Of a stretch of 25,631 nt of DNA, positions 12,670 to 20,795 are shown piece by piece. The notes under the pieces are model-generated. The model did no database searches. It had not been told where the DNA came from and saw only the letters and a program-made list of their open reading frames with translations. Position 1 is the stretch's first letter, and each line of letters begins with the position of its first letter. Made by a program: the position numbers and the translations under genes. The DNA lies in NCBI GenBank assembly GCA_050013915.1, contig JBEKEI010000053.1, positions 1 to 25,631 on the forward strand, written 5' to 3'. Source of the DNA: Roseiarcus sp050013915 (GTDB taxonomy: Bacteria; Pseudomonadota; Alphaproteobacteria; Rhizobiales; Beijerinckiaceae).

Positions 12670-13638
12670 ATGACCGAGCCGGGACCCGCCAACATGCGTG
12701 CCCTTCGCTTCCACGGCTATGGCGAATGGGCGGACGTGCTGCGCCTTGAAGATGCTCCCGTCCCGAATCCTGGTGCGAATCAGGTTCGCGTGCGGGTCCA
12801 TGCCTGTGCGCTCAATCCGATGGATTGGGTCTTATGCCTCGGGTTCATGCCCGGCGCCCTGCCACGCGGGATCGGGCTGGATGTGTCGGGAACCGTCGAT
12901 GCTGTCGGAGAGGCCGTCACGAGCGTCGCCGTTGGGGATCGCGTCTTCGGTGTTCCCGACTTCATGGGCTATCCCAGCGCCGGGGCAGCAGAATATGCGG
13001 TCCTGGCGGCCTGGGAGCCTGTTCCGGAAGGCTTGGACCTCCTCGAAGCGGCTGCGCTGCCGATGGCCGTCGAGACGGCGGTTCGCAGCCTCGATCTGCT
13101 CGGCCTGTCCGCCGGTCAGACGCTGCTGGTGAACGGCGGCGGGACCATGGTGGGCTTTGCCGCCGTTCAGATCGCGTTGATGCGCGGCGCTCAGGTGATC
13201 GCAACCGCCGGCGAAACCTTCGCGAGCCGCTTGCGAGAGCTGGGTGCGAAGGTCACGTCCTACGGCGACGGAATGGTCGAGCGCGTTCGCGGGCTCGCCG
13301 GCGGAGCGCCCGATCTGGTTCTCCACACGGCGCTCGCTCCGGGCGTGCTGCCGGACCTGATCAAGATCGTGGACGGGGATCCACGCCGCGTGATGAGCAT
13401 CAGCGATTTCGACGAACAAGGCCTCGGTGTCCGCACCACCGGGCGCGAGCCGGGTCTGGTTCCGCGCTACGATGCGCTTGGTCATTTTGCCCAGCTTGCC
13501 GCTGACGGACGATTTGCCGTCCCCGTCGCGCGCACTTTCACCATGGAGGAATGGCGCACGGCGCTTGAACTGTGTCGCGCCGGGCGAGCGCATGGCAAGC
13601 TGTTGATCCTGCCTGGTCGTGCGGCGTCGGCCGATTGA
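12670..13638 (+). CDS. NADP-dependent medium-chain oxidoreductase (quinone oxidoreductase type)
   Basis: The 322-residue protein belongs to the zinc-independent branch of the medium-chain dehydrogenase/reductase superfamily. The N-terminal GroES-like domain shows NQVRVRVHACALNPMDW and GLDVSGTVDAVGEAVTSVAVGDRVFG (residues 69-94); the Rossmann domain has LLVNGGGTMVGFAAVQIA (152-169), a variant of the usual Gly-x-x-Gly-Gly-Val-Gly loop, then VIATAG. The zinc-binding Cys/His residues of alcohol dehydrogenases are missing. It probably reduces quinones or activated alkenes with NADPH; the substrate is unknown. GGAGAACGCTC precedes ATG 12670. Two inverted repeats upstream suggest local control. It stands alone; the next gene starts 121 bp on. 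Confidence 0.9.
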   Translation: MTEPGPANMRALRFHGYGEWADVLRLEDAPVPNPGANQVRVRVHACALNPMDWVLCLGFMPGALPRGIGLDVSGTVDAVGEAVTSVAVGDRVFGVPDFMGYPSAGAAEYAVLAAWEPVPEGLDLLEAAALPMAVETAVRSLDLLGLSAGQTLLVNGGGTMVGFAAVQIALMRGAQVIATAGETFASRLRELGAKVTSYGDGMVERVRGLAGGAPDLVLHTALAPGVLPDLIKIVDGDPRRVMSISDFDEQGLGVRTTGREPGLVPRYDALGHFAQLAADGRFAVPVARTFTMEEWRTALELCRAGRAHGKLLILPGRAASAD

Positions 13639-13759
13639 AGCCGACCTGCAAGGCGATGGCGGCTTTCGCGCATTCAAATCGGACAGCCGCGCCGCGCTCG
13701 ACGTCGCCGCGGATTCGGGTCTATGACGGCGGGCGCGACGGGCTGACGGGAGTTCCCCC

Positions 13760-14740
13760 ATGGACATGGTGCGTTTCGGCAAGACCGGCATGAAGGTCTC
13801 GAGACTCTGTCTTGGCTGCATGACCTATGGGTCGACGAAGTGGCGGGAATGGGTGCTGGAGGAGGAGGCCTCGCGTCCGTTCATCAAGGGCGCGCTCGAG
13901 CGCGGCGTCAACTTCTTCGACACCGCCGACGTCTACTCTCAGGGCGTCAGCGAGGAAATCCTCGGCCGCGCGCTGAAGGATTTCGCGGTCCGCCACGAGG
14001 TCGTCATCGCGACCAAGGTCCACGGAATCATGGGGCCGGGCGCCAATTCCGGCGGCCTGTCGCGCAAACACATCATGGAGGCGATCGATCATTCGCTGAA
14101 GCGGCTCGGCACGGATTACGTCGATCTCTACCAGATCCACCGCTTCGACCCGAACACGCCGGTCGAGGAGACCCTGGAGGCATTGAACGACGTCGTGCGC
14201 GCCGGCAAGGCGATCTATGTCGGGGCGTCGTCGATGTGGGCCTGGCAGTTCGCGCAGACGATCTCGATCGCGCGGGAAAGAGGCTGGAGCCAATTCGTTT
14301 CGATGCAGAACTATTACAATCTCGTCTATCGCGAGGAGGAGCGCGAGATGATGAAATTCTGCGCCGACCAGGGCGTCGCGGTGATTCCGTGGTCGCCGAT
14401 GGCGCGCGGCTATCTGGCCGGCTCGGGCGTCGGCGAGAAGGCGGTCACTTTGCGCGGCCGCACCGATCCGTTCAGCCTCGCTCTGGGCCTCGGCTCGCGC
14501 CAGGACGAGACGATCCGCCGGCGCGTCGTCGAGACCGCGCAGAAGCTCGGGACCAAGCCGGCGATCGTCGCGCTCGCCTGGGTGCTGGCCAAGCCCTGTG
14601 TCACCGCCCCGATCATCGGCGCCTCCAAGCCGCATCATCTCGACGACGCGCTCGCCGCGCTCGCGCTGAAGCTCGACGCACGGACGATCGCCCGGCTCGA
14701 GGAGCCCTACCGGCCGAAGGCGGTCGTCGGGCATTCGTGA
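13760..14740 (+). CDS. Aldo/keto reductase
   Basis: The 326-residue product is an NADPH-dependent aldo/keto reductase with the full catalytic tetrad: Asp54 and Tyr59 in FFDTADVYSQG, Lys86 in VVIATKVHG and His127 in DLYQIHRFDP. The cofactor-binding end is present (MARGYLAG near 214 and PIIGASKPHHLDDALAAL near the C-terminus). Its overall sequence resembles the YajO/PLR-type subgroup of aldo/keto reductases, often misnamed as sugar dehydrogenases; the physiological carbonyl substrate cannot be read from the sequence. GGGAG lies 8 bases before ATG 13760. It is followed after 25 bases by the metallo-hydrolase gene and is likely co-transcribed with it. Confidence 0.93.
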   Translation: MDMVRFGKTGMKVSRLCLGCMTYGSTKWREWVLEEEASRPFIKGALERGVNFFDTADVYSQGVSEEILGRALKDFAVRHEVVIATKVHGIMGPGANSGGLSRKHIMEAIDHSLKRLGTDYVDLYQIHRFDPNTPVEETLEALNDVVRAGKAIYVGASSMWAWQFAQTISIARERGWSQFVSMQNYYNLVYREEEREMMKFCADQGVAVIPWSPMARGYLAGSGVGEKAVTLRGRTDPFSLALGLGSRQDETIRRRVVETAQKLGTKPAIVALAWVLAKPCVTAPIIGASKPHHLDDALAALALKLDARTIARLEEPYRPKAVVGHS

Positions 14741-14765
14741 ACGGCCGGGCGAGGCGCCGCCGGTC

Positions 14766-15779
14766 ATGGCCCGCAATCCCTATTATTCCGGCGCGCGGTC
14801 GGATCATTTCGACGGGCTGCGGTTCTACGCGCCCGGCGGCGCCAGCGACCGCAGCCTCGGCGATCTCCTGCGCTGGCGCCTGGGCGGGCGACGCGCGGCA
14901 TGGCCGGCGAGCTTTCCCAGCCCGTTTCGGGACCGGCCGCCGGCGCGAGTCGCGGGCGGCGCGCTGCGCGTGACCGCAATCGGCCATGCGAGCTTCCTCA
15001 TCCAGACGCGCGGACTCAACCTGCTCGTCGATCCCGTCTATTCGCGGCGCGCGAGCCCGTCGCGCTGGATCGGGCCGAGCCGGGTCAACGCGCCCGGCAT
15101 CGCGTTCGACGACCTGCCGGCGATCGATGCGATCCTGGTGACCCACAACCACTACGACCATCTCGATCTGGCGACCCTGCGCGCGCTCGCCGCCCGCCAT
15201 CGGCCGCGCATCCTGACGCCGCTCGGCAATGACCGACTCATGGCGGCCTATGACCCGGCGCTGCGGGCGGAGGCGTTCGACTGGGGCGCGCGCGTCGCGC
15301 TCTCGGCAGAGGTCGCCGTCCATTGCGAGCCGGCCCGGCATTGGTCGGCGCGCGGGCTCGGCGACCGCCGCATGGCGCTGTGGTGCGCCTTCGCGATCGA
15401 GACGCCGGACGGGGCGATCTACTGCATCGGCGACACCGGCTTCGGCGACGGCGCGCTGTTCCCGGCGATCCGGCGCAAGCACGGGCCGCCGCGCCTCGCG
15501 CTGATCCCGATCGGCGCCTATGCGCCGCGCTGGTTCATGAAGGACTTTCACATCGATCCGGCCGAGGCCGTGCAGGTCTTCGCGCTGTGCGGCGCGCGCA
15601 GCGCGATCGCGCATCACTGGGGGACGTTCCCGCTCTCCGACGAGGCGATCGAGGCGCCGCGCGAGGGCCTCTCGACGGCGCTGCGCGACGCCGGCGTCGA
15701 CCCTGCGCGCTTCCGCGCGCTGTTGCCGGGCGAGGTCTGGGCGGAATCGGGCGCCCAGGATCAGCGCGCGGCGCCGTGA
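14766..15779 (+). CDS. Metallo-beta-lactamase-fold hydrolase, NAPE-PLD/UlaG-like
   Basis: The 337-residue product carries the zinc-binding HNHYDH motif (His127, His129, Asp131, His132) after GHASFLIQTRGLNLLVDPV, plus a later GDTGFGD (metal-bridging Asp) and an AHHWGTF histidine. The arrangement, with a long N-terminal lead (DHFDG, RPP) and an AxRHWSxRG segment, matches the NAPE-hydrolysing phospholipase D-like group (Pfam lactamase_B_2), which act as phosphodiesterases or lactonases. No signal peptide. The bacterial substrate is unknown. It follows the aldo/keto reductase closely, and its last 19 bases overlap the end of the opposite-strand HAD gene, so no room is left for an ordinary terminator. 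Confidence 0.9.
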   Translation: MARNPYYSGARSDHFDGLRFYAPGGASDRSLGDLLRWRLGGRRAAWPASFPSPFRDRPPARVAGGALRVTAIGHASFLIQTRGLNLLVDPVYSRRASPSRWIGPSRVNAPGIAFDDLPAIDAILVTHNHYDHLDLATLRALAARHRPRILTPLGNDRLMAAYDPALRAEAFDWGARVALSAEVAVHCEPARHWSARGLGDRRMALWCAFAIETPDGAIYCIGDTGFGDGALFPAIRRKHGPPRLALIPIGAYAPRWFMKDFHIDPAEAVQVFALCGARSAIAHHWGTFPLSDEAIEAPREGLSTALRDAGVDPARFRALLPGEVWAESGAQDQRAAP

Positions 15780-16453
15780 CCCAGGGTCGCGGCGATCGCG
15801 TCGGGGATTTGCCACGGCGTGTCGATCAGGGGGTCGGCGCCGGCCTCCTCGAGCTCCTGGCGGCTGCCGTAGCCCCATAGCGCGCCGAGCGCGGCAAGGC
15901 CGACCTGCCGGGCGCCGAGCGCGTCGAACTTGCGGTCGCCGATCATCGCCACCTGCGCGACGTCGGCCGCGATGTTCTCGCGCGCGAGAAGGTAGGCGAG
16001 CAGCTCGCTCTTGCCGGCGCGGCCGCCGTCGCTCCGGGCGCCGTAAATGTCGGCGAAGAATTTCGTCAGCCCGAAATGATCGAGGATGCGGCGCGCGTCG
16101 GCCTCGTTCTTCGAGGTCGCGACGAACAGGCGGCAATCCCCGGCGCGCAGCGCTCCGAGCGCGTCGGTCACGCCGTCGTAGACGGCGTTCTCGAACAGGC
16201 CGACCGTGGCGTAGCGCTCGCGATAGAAGCCCAGCAGCGGCTCGACGAGATCGGGCCCGACGAGCCCGGCGAAAGTGTCCCGCATCGGCGGTCCGATCAT
16301 GTATTCGAGCGCGTCCTCCTCGGGGATCGGATGCGACGCGCCGGTCGCCTCGTTGAGCCGGCGCAGCGCATAGCGCGCCGAGCGCAGGATTCCCGGGCGC
16401 GAATCGGTCAGCGTCCCGTCGAGGTCGAAGACGACCGTCGCGACCACGCTCAC
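15761..16453 (-). CDS. HAD-superfamily phosphatase, phosphoglycolate-phosphatase-like
   Basis: The 230-residue protein has the HAD motifs in order: FDLDGTLTDS (Asp10 nucleophile and Asp12), ATSKNEADA (motif II), a Lys in GRAGKSELL (motif III), and MIGDRKFDALGAR (motif IV acid residues). The cap is helical, as in phosphoglycolate phosphatase and its relatives; the natural substrate is not determined. The start is a GTG at 16453 that overlaps the TGA of the upstream GyrI-like gene (GTGA), so the two are translationally coupled; a second GTG two codons on is possible. The 3' end overlaps the converging metallo-hydrolase gene by 19 bases. Confidence 0.9.
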   Translation of the reverse strand: MSVVATVVFDLDGTLTDSRPGILRSARYALRRLNEATGASHPIPEEDALEYMIGPPMRDTFAGLVGPDLVEPLLGFYRERYATVGLFENAVYDGVTDALGALRAGDCRLFVATSKNEADARRILDHFGLTKFFADIYGARSDGGRAGKSELLAYLLARENIAADVAQVAMIGDRKFDALGARQVGLAALGALWGYGSRQELEEAGADPLIDTPWQIPDAIAATLGHGAAR

Positions 16454-17376
16454 TTCAGCAGCACGTAGATGTCGACCTGCAGATTCGGGTCGTCGGCGGT
16501 CTTCACTTCGTTGAGATACTCCTCGACGAACAGGTTGTCCGCCTCCAGTCCTTTCTCGTCGAGATAGGCGGTGATCGCCTCGTAGGTCGAATCGATGTCC
16601 TCGTAGGAGCCGCGATGCTCGAATCGCATCGCCTTGCCCGCGGGCGTCTGGCCGAGCTTGACCGCTTCCGACAGCGAGGTCCGGCCTTCCGGGGCCTTGT
16701 CGATCGGGATCATCGCGCGATAGCTGAACCCGTTGTCGTCGGTTTCGGTGAACACCGCCATCGGTCGGCCCGCCGCGGTCAGGCCGGTCCTGGCGAGTTG
16801 GCTGCGCACCATGCCGAAGGCGCCGGTCAGCGCGCTGAACCCTTCCGCCCAGTTCGCCTTGCCCTCCATATAGGCGGCGGGATGGCCGGTCATCTGCAGG
16901 GTCTGGCCGCTCGAGGAATCCTCCGCGGGCGCGCCCGTCGCCGGAGGCGGCGCGCTCGGCTCCGCAGCCGCCGGGGGAGCGCCGGCCGGCGGCTGCGCGG
17001 GCGCCTCCGGGGCCGGAGGCGGGTTGGCGGGAGTCGCCCCGGGCGCCGGCGTCGGGGCGCTGGGCGGGACCGCGGGAGTCGCCGGGGGCGCCGGGGGCGC
17101 CGGGGCCGGGGCCGGCGCGGCGGGCGGGTTGGCGGGCGGCGCGGCGGGCGCCGGGGTCGGGGCGGCAGGCGGGTTGGCGGGAGTCGCGGCCGGCGGGTTG
17201 GCGGGAGTCGCGGCCGGCGCCGCGGCGGGCGGGGGCGCCGCGGGAGCGGGTGCGGTCTGGGAAGCGCCGGGCGCCGCCGCATCCTGCGCGCGGACGCCGA
17301 CGATCGCGAACGGCGCGCCGATGGCCAGCAGGAACGCGAGCGCCGCGAGGCCGCCCCGGGCAACAGCCGTAGACAT
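16450..17376 (-). CDS. Exported GyrI-like (effector-binding fold) protein with long Pro/Ala linker
   Basis: This 308-residue protein starts with a signal peptide (hydrophobic residues 8-27, VRAQ cleavage near 31). A low-complexity Pro/Ala-rich linker of about 120 residues follows, and residues from about 160 to 308 form a GyrI-like small-molecule-binding domain: Met-Ala-Val-Phe-Thr-Glu, then FEHRGSYEDIDSTYEAITAY, LFVEEYLNEV and a final VDIYVLLK. GyrI-like domains normally bind hydrophobic ligands in cytoplasmic regulators; here the domain is predicted to be periplasmic, tethered by or reaching through the linker. Ligand unknown. ATG 17376 lies 9 bases after AAAGGGA; a GTG two codons earlier is less well spaced. 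Coupled to the downstream HAD gene by GTGA; 98 bases after gcvPB, beyond two hairpins. Confidence 0.8.
   Translation of the reverse strand: MSTAVARGGLAALAFLLAIGAPFAIVGVRAQDAAAPGASQTAPAPAAPPPAAAPAATPANPPAATPANPPAAPTPAPAAPPANPPAAPAPAPAPPAPPATPAVPPSAPTPAPGATPANPPPAPEAPAQPPAGAPPAAAEPSAPPPATGAPAEDSSSGQTLQMTGHPAAYMEGKANWAEGFSALTGAFGMVRSQLARTGLTAAGRPMAVFTETDDNGFSYRAMIPIDKAPEGRTSLSEAVKLGQTPAGKAMRFEHRGSYEDIDSTYEAITAYLDEKGLEADNLFVEEYLNEVKTADDPNLQVDIYVLLK
17168..17215. repeat. Two perfect 24-bp tandem copies in the Pro/Ala linker
   Basis: GGCGGGTTGGCGGGAGTCGC followed by GGCC occurs twice back to back (17168-17191 and 17192-17215), encoding an 8-residue Ala-Thr-Pro-Ala-Asn-Pro-Pro-Ala unit. Partial copies with the same GGGTTGGCGGG core occur nearby (around 17018 and 17126), so the linker has grown by slippage and its length may vary between strains. 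Confidence 0.85.
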
Positions 17377-17397
17377 GATCACGCGTCCCTTTCCCGC

Positions 17398-17417
17398 GCG
17401 AATCCCTGCGGATTCGC
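17398..17417. promoter_or_regulatory. 8-bp hairpin in the leader of the GyrI-like gene
   Basis: GCGAATCC (17398-17405) and GGATTCGC (17410-17417) form a perfect stem with a 4-base loop, 21 bases before the GyrI-like start codon. It could be a second terminator of the gcv operon or a leader structure. Confidence 0.35.
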
Positions 17418-17442
17418 TTCATCGGCACTATGCGGCGAACGG

Positions 17443-17474
17443 CGCCCGGCGCCAAGATCGCGCCGCGCCGGGCG
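17443..17474 (-). terminator. Terminator hairpin directly after gcvPB
   Basis: CGCCCGGCGC (17443-17452) pairs perfectly with GCGCCGGGCG (17465-17474) over a 12-base loop. The stem begins at the base after the gcvPB stop codon, so it probably ends the glycine-cleavage transcript. It lacks a T run, so some read-through into the GyrI-like gene is possible. Confidence 0.5.
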
Positions 17475-19022
17475 TCACGCCGGCGCGGGTCTCGTCCATC
17501 GCAATATCGGCTGGCGGGCGGCCCGGGTCTCGTCGAGGCGCCGGCGCGGCGCGAGGCGCGGCGCGGCTTCGAACCGCTCGCGCTCGCCGGCGAGCGCCGA
17601 AAGCGCGAGGTCGCGCAGCGTCATGACGAACAGGTCGAGGCTCGCCTTCGATTCCGATTCGGTCGGCTCGATCAGCATCGCGCCATGGACGACGAGCGGG
17701 AAATAGACCGTCATCGGATGATAGCCTTCGTCGATCATCGCCTTGGCGAAATCGAGCGTCGTCAGCCCGGTGTCCTTGAGCCACCGGTCGTCGAACAGCA
17801 CCTCGTGCATGCAGGGGCGCTCGCCGAACGGCGAGGACAGGAGATCGTTGAGACAGACCCTGACGTAATTGGCCGCGAGCACGGCGTCTTCGGACGCCTG
17901 CTTCAGGCCGTCGGCGCCGTGCGAGAGAATGAACGCGAGCGCGCGGACGAACATGCCCATCTGGCCGTGGAACGCAGTCATGCGGCCGAATGACCGGGAG
18001 TCGCCGTCATGCTCGACGAGGCGGAGCCCGTCGGCGTCCGCCACGACATGGGGCACCGGCGCGAAGGGCGCGAGCGCCGCCGACAGCACCACCGGGCCGG
18101 CGCCGGGCCCGCCGCCGCCGTGCGGCGTCGAAAAGGTCTTGTGCAGGTTGATGTGCATCGCGTCGACGCCGAGGTCGCCCGGGCGCGTCTTGCCCATGAT
18201 CGCGTTGAAATTGGCGCCGTCGCAGTAGAAATAGGCGCCGGCTTCGTGGATCGCCCGCGCGATGGCGCCGATCTCGCGCTCGAACAGCCCGCAGGTGTTG
18301 GGATTGGTCAGCATGATCGCGGCGACGTCCGGGCCGAGCGCAGCGCGCACGGCCTGCGCGCTCACCGTTCCGTCCACGCCGGTCGGCACTGCGCGAACGG
18401 CGAAGCCGAGCAGCGCCGCGGTCGCCGGGTTGGTGCCGTGCGCGGATTCGGGGACGAGGACGACGGTGCGCGCCGCGCCCTCGCCGCGCGCCGCGATAGC
18501 CGCCTTGATCGCCATCATGCCGCACAATTCGCCATGGGCCCCGGCCTTGGGCGACATCGCGATCGCGGCCATGCCGGTGACGGTCATCAGCGTGCGCGCG
18601 AGTTCGTCGATCAGCGCGAGCGCGCCCTGCGCGGTGGAAACCGGCTGCAGCGGATGGATGTCGGCGAAGCCGGGCAGGCGCGCCAGCTTCTCGTTGAGCC
18701 GGGGATTGTGTTTCATCGTGCATGACCCGAGCGGATAGAGCCCGGCGTCGATCGAATAGTTCCTGCGCGACAGCCTGACGTAATGACGCATCGCCTCCGG
18801 CTCGGTGAGGCCCGGCAGGCCGATCTCGCCCTCGCGCGCATGGGCGCCGAGCCGCGCGGCGAATGGCGCGGGCTCGTCGATGTCGACGCCGGTCGCGTCG
18901 AACCGTCCGGTTTCGAAGATCAGCGCCTCTTCCATGTCGAGGCCGCGGTTGCCGGTGAACGTGCCGCCCGCCGCGGACGAAGCCTCGCCCGCGCGGGTTG
19001 GGCGTCCCTGACTGTTCAGCAT
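17475..19022 (-). CDS. gcvPB: Glycine dehydrogenase (decarboxylating) subunit 2
   Basis: This is the PLP-bearing half of the split P-protein of the glycine cleavage system, which decarboxylates glycine and passes the aminomethyl group to lipoylated GcvH. The 515-residue length is normal. The PLP lysine is Lys295 in MHINLHKTFSTPHGGGGPGAG's conserved block; other landmarks are YPLGSCTMKHNPRLNE, SPKAGAHGELCGM, PESAHGTNPATAALLGF, MLTNPNTCGLFE and CDGANFNAIMG. It must work with GcvPA, encoded 22 bases upstream on the same strand. The ATG at 19022 is the first in-frame start after the gcvPA stop and gives a plausible leader. It is the last gene of the operon, followed at once by a hairpin. Confidence 0.97.
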   Translation of the reverse strand: MLNSQGRPTRAGEASSAAGGTFTGNRGLDMEEALIFETGRFDATGVDIDEPAPFAARLGAHAREGEIGLPGLTEPEAMRHYVRLSRRNYSIDAGLYPLGSCTMKHNPRLNEKLARLPGFADIHPLQPVSTAQGALALIDELARTLMTVTGMAAIAMSPKAGAHGELCGMMAIKAAIAARGEGAARTVVLVPESAHGTNPATAALLGFAVRAVPTGVDGTVSAQAVRAALGPDVAAIMLTNPNTCGLFEREIGAIARAIHEAGAYFYCDGANFNAIMGKTRPGDLGVDAMHINLHKTFSTPHGGGGPGAGPVVLSAALAPFAPVPHVVADADGLRLVEHDGDSRSFGRMTAFHGQMGMFVRALAFILSHGADGLKQASEDAVLAANYVRVCLNDLLSSPFGERPCMHEVLFDDRWLKDTGLTTLDFAKAMIDEGYHPMTVYFPLVVHGAMLIEPTESESKASLDLFVMTLRDLALSALAGERERFEAAPRLAPRRRLDETRAARQPILRWTRPAPA

Positions 19023-19044
19023 GGCGAGACTTCCGTGTCGTGGC

Positions 19045-20385
19045 TCAGAGGCACGCCTCGAGCGCGGCGGCGAAGGCCGCGCGATCGGCGTCCGTGTTCA
19101 GCTCCGTGCTCGCCACCACGACGAGATCGTCGAGGCCGGCGTGCGGCAGCAGGCGCGAGACCGGCAGGCCGCCGATCACGCCGCGCCGCGCGAGCGTCTC
19201 GATCAGCTCGGCCGCGTCGCGCGGCGTGCGGATCGTGAATTCGTTGAAGAAGCAGTCGTTGAGCACTTCGACCCCGGGCGCGTCGGCGAGGCGGTCGGCG
19301 AGCTGGACCGCATTGGCGTGATTGACCCGCGCGAGGCGGCCGAGGCCGGTCTGGCCGAGCAGGCTCATGTGGATCGAGAAAGCGAGCGCGCAGAGGCCCG
19401 AATTGGTGCAGATGTTGCTGGTCGCCTTGTCCCGGCGGATGTGCTGCTCGCGCGTCGAAAGGGTCAGCACGAAGCTGCGCCGGCCCTCCGCGTCGACCGT
19501 CTCGCCGGCGAGGCGGCCCGGCATCTGGCGCACGTTCTTCTGTTGGGTCGCGAACAGACCGACATAGGGACCGCCGAAATTGAGCGCGTTGCCGATCGAC
19601 TGGCCCTCGCCGACGACGATGTCGGCCCCCATCTGGCCGGGCGAACGCAGGAGGCCGAGCGACACCGCCTCGGTGAAGACGGCGATCAGCAGCGCGCCCT
19701 TGGCGTGGGCGGCGGCGGCGACCGGGGCGAGATCGCGCGGATTGCCGAAGAAATCCGGGCTCTGGACGACGACGCAGCTGGTCTGGCCGTCGATCGCCGC
19801 CGCCATGTCTTCACAGCCGCGAACGTCGGGCGGCAGGCGCACGACGACGTCGCCCGCCATTCCGGCGAGCGTGGCGGCGACATCGGCGTATTGCGGATGC
19901 AGCCCGCCCGACAGCGCCGCCTTGCGGCGACGGGTCAGACGATGCGCCATCAGGACCGCCTCGGCGCAGGCGGTCGAACCGTCGTACATCGAGGCGTTGG
20001 CGACCTCCATGCCGGTCAGCGCGGCGACCTGGGTCTGGAATTCGAACAGGACCTGGAGCGTCCCCTGCGCGATTTCGGGCTGGTAGGGCGTATAGCTGGT
20101 CAGGAATTCCGAGCGCTGAATCAGATGGTCGACGCTCGCCGGCACATGGTGGCGATAGGCGCCGGCCCCCAGGAAGAACGGGACCGCGCCCGCCGCGACG
20201 TTGCGCGCGGCGAGCCCGGTCAGGGCGCGCTCGACCTCGATCTCGCTCTTGCGCGTCGGGATCGCCAGCGGCGCCGTCAGGCGCTCTGCGGCGGGGATGT
20301 CGGCGAACAGCTCGTCGATATGGACGTGCCCGGCGCGCGCCAGCATGAGCGCGCGGTCTGCGGCGTCGAGGGGCAGATAGCGCAT
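19045..20385 (-). CDS. gcvPA: Glycine dehydrogenase (decarboxylating) subunit 1
   Basis: This is the N-terminal-type half of the split P-protein; together with GcvPB it makes the active heterotetramer. The product (446 residues from the chosen start) opens with MRYLPLDAADRALMLA, the family N-terminus, and shows SFLGAGAYRH-like FFLGAGAYRHHVP, FLTSYTPYQPEIAQGTLQVL, ALTGMEVANASMYDGSTA and KATSNICTNSGLCAL. I chose ATG 20385 because it matches the family start; a GTG at 20397, overlapping the gcvH stop (GTGA), would add four residues and would give classic translational coupling. Neither has a strong ribosome binding site. Confidence 0.95.
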   Translation of the reverse strand: MRYLPLDAADRALMLARAGHVHIDELFADIPAAERLTAPLAIPTRKSEIEVERALTGLAARNVAAGAVPFFLGAGAYRHHVPASVDHLIQRSEFLTSYTPYQPEIAQGTLQVLFEFQTQVAALTGMEVANASMYDGSTACAEAVLMAHRLTRRRKAALSGGLHPQYADVAATLAGMAGDVVVRLPPDVRGCEDMAAAIDGQTSCVVVQSPDFFGNPRDLAPVAAAAHAKGALLIAVFTEAVSLGLLRSPGQMGADIVVGEGQSIGNALNFGGPYVGLFATQQKNVRQMPGRLAGETVDAEGRRSFVLTLSTREQHIRRDKATSNICTNSGLCALAFSIHMSLLGQTGLGRLARVNHANAVQLADRLADAPGVEVLNDCFFNEFTIRTPRDAAELIETLARRGVIGGLPVSRLLPHAGLDDLVVVASTELNTDADRAAFAAALEACL

Positions 20386-20393
20386 CGAGCGAC

Positions 20394-20771
20394 TCACGCG
20401 AGAGTCTTCAGATAGTCCTGATAGGCCGCTTCGTCCATCAGGCCCTCCAGTTCCGCCGGAGCGGACAGCCTGATCTTGAGGATCCAGCCCTTGCCTGTCG
20501 CATTCTCGTTGATGAGGCTGGGCTCCTTGTCGAGGATCTGGTTGACCGCGACGATTTCGCCGGAGACCGGCGAGAACACCTCGCTGGCCGCCTTGACGCT
20601 CTCGACGACCGCCGCCTGCGCGCCCTTGGCGACGACGGCGCCGATGGCGGGGAGCTCGACGAACACGACATCGCCGAGCTGGGCCTGCGCGTAGTCGCTG
20701 ATGCCGACGACGCCGATGTCCCCCTCGACGAGGACATATTCATGATCCCTGGTGTAACGCCCCTGCGACAT
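20394..20771 (-). CDS. gcvH: Glycine cleavage system H protein
   Basis: GcvH is the lipoyl carrier that shuttles the aminomethyl group between the P, T and L proteins. The 125-residue product has the standard length and fold: YTRDHEYVLVEGDIGVVGIS, DVVFVELPAIG, the lipoylation site VVESVKAASEVFSPVSGEI with Lys60 as acceptor, and NENATGKGWILKI. AGGGAGC about 8 bases before the ATG gives a good ribosome binding site. It lies 24 bases after gcvT and abuts gcvPA. The lipoylation enzymes and the L-protein are not in the window. Confidence 0.97.
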   Translation of the reverse strand: MSQGRYTRDHEYVLVEGDIGVVGISDYAQAQLGDVVFVELPAIGAVVAKGAQAAVVESVKAASEVFSPVSGEIVAVNQILDKEPSLINENATGKGWILKIRLSAPAELEGLMDEAAYQDYLKTLA

Positions 20772-20795
20772 GAATGAAGCTCCCTGATGGCTGAT

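Noticed and set aside
19021..20415. 464-codon plus-strand frame opposite gcvPA.
   Set aside because: Shadow of a strongly conserved gene.
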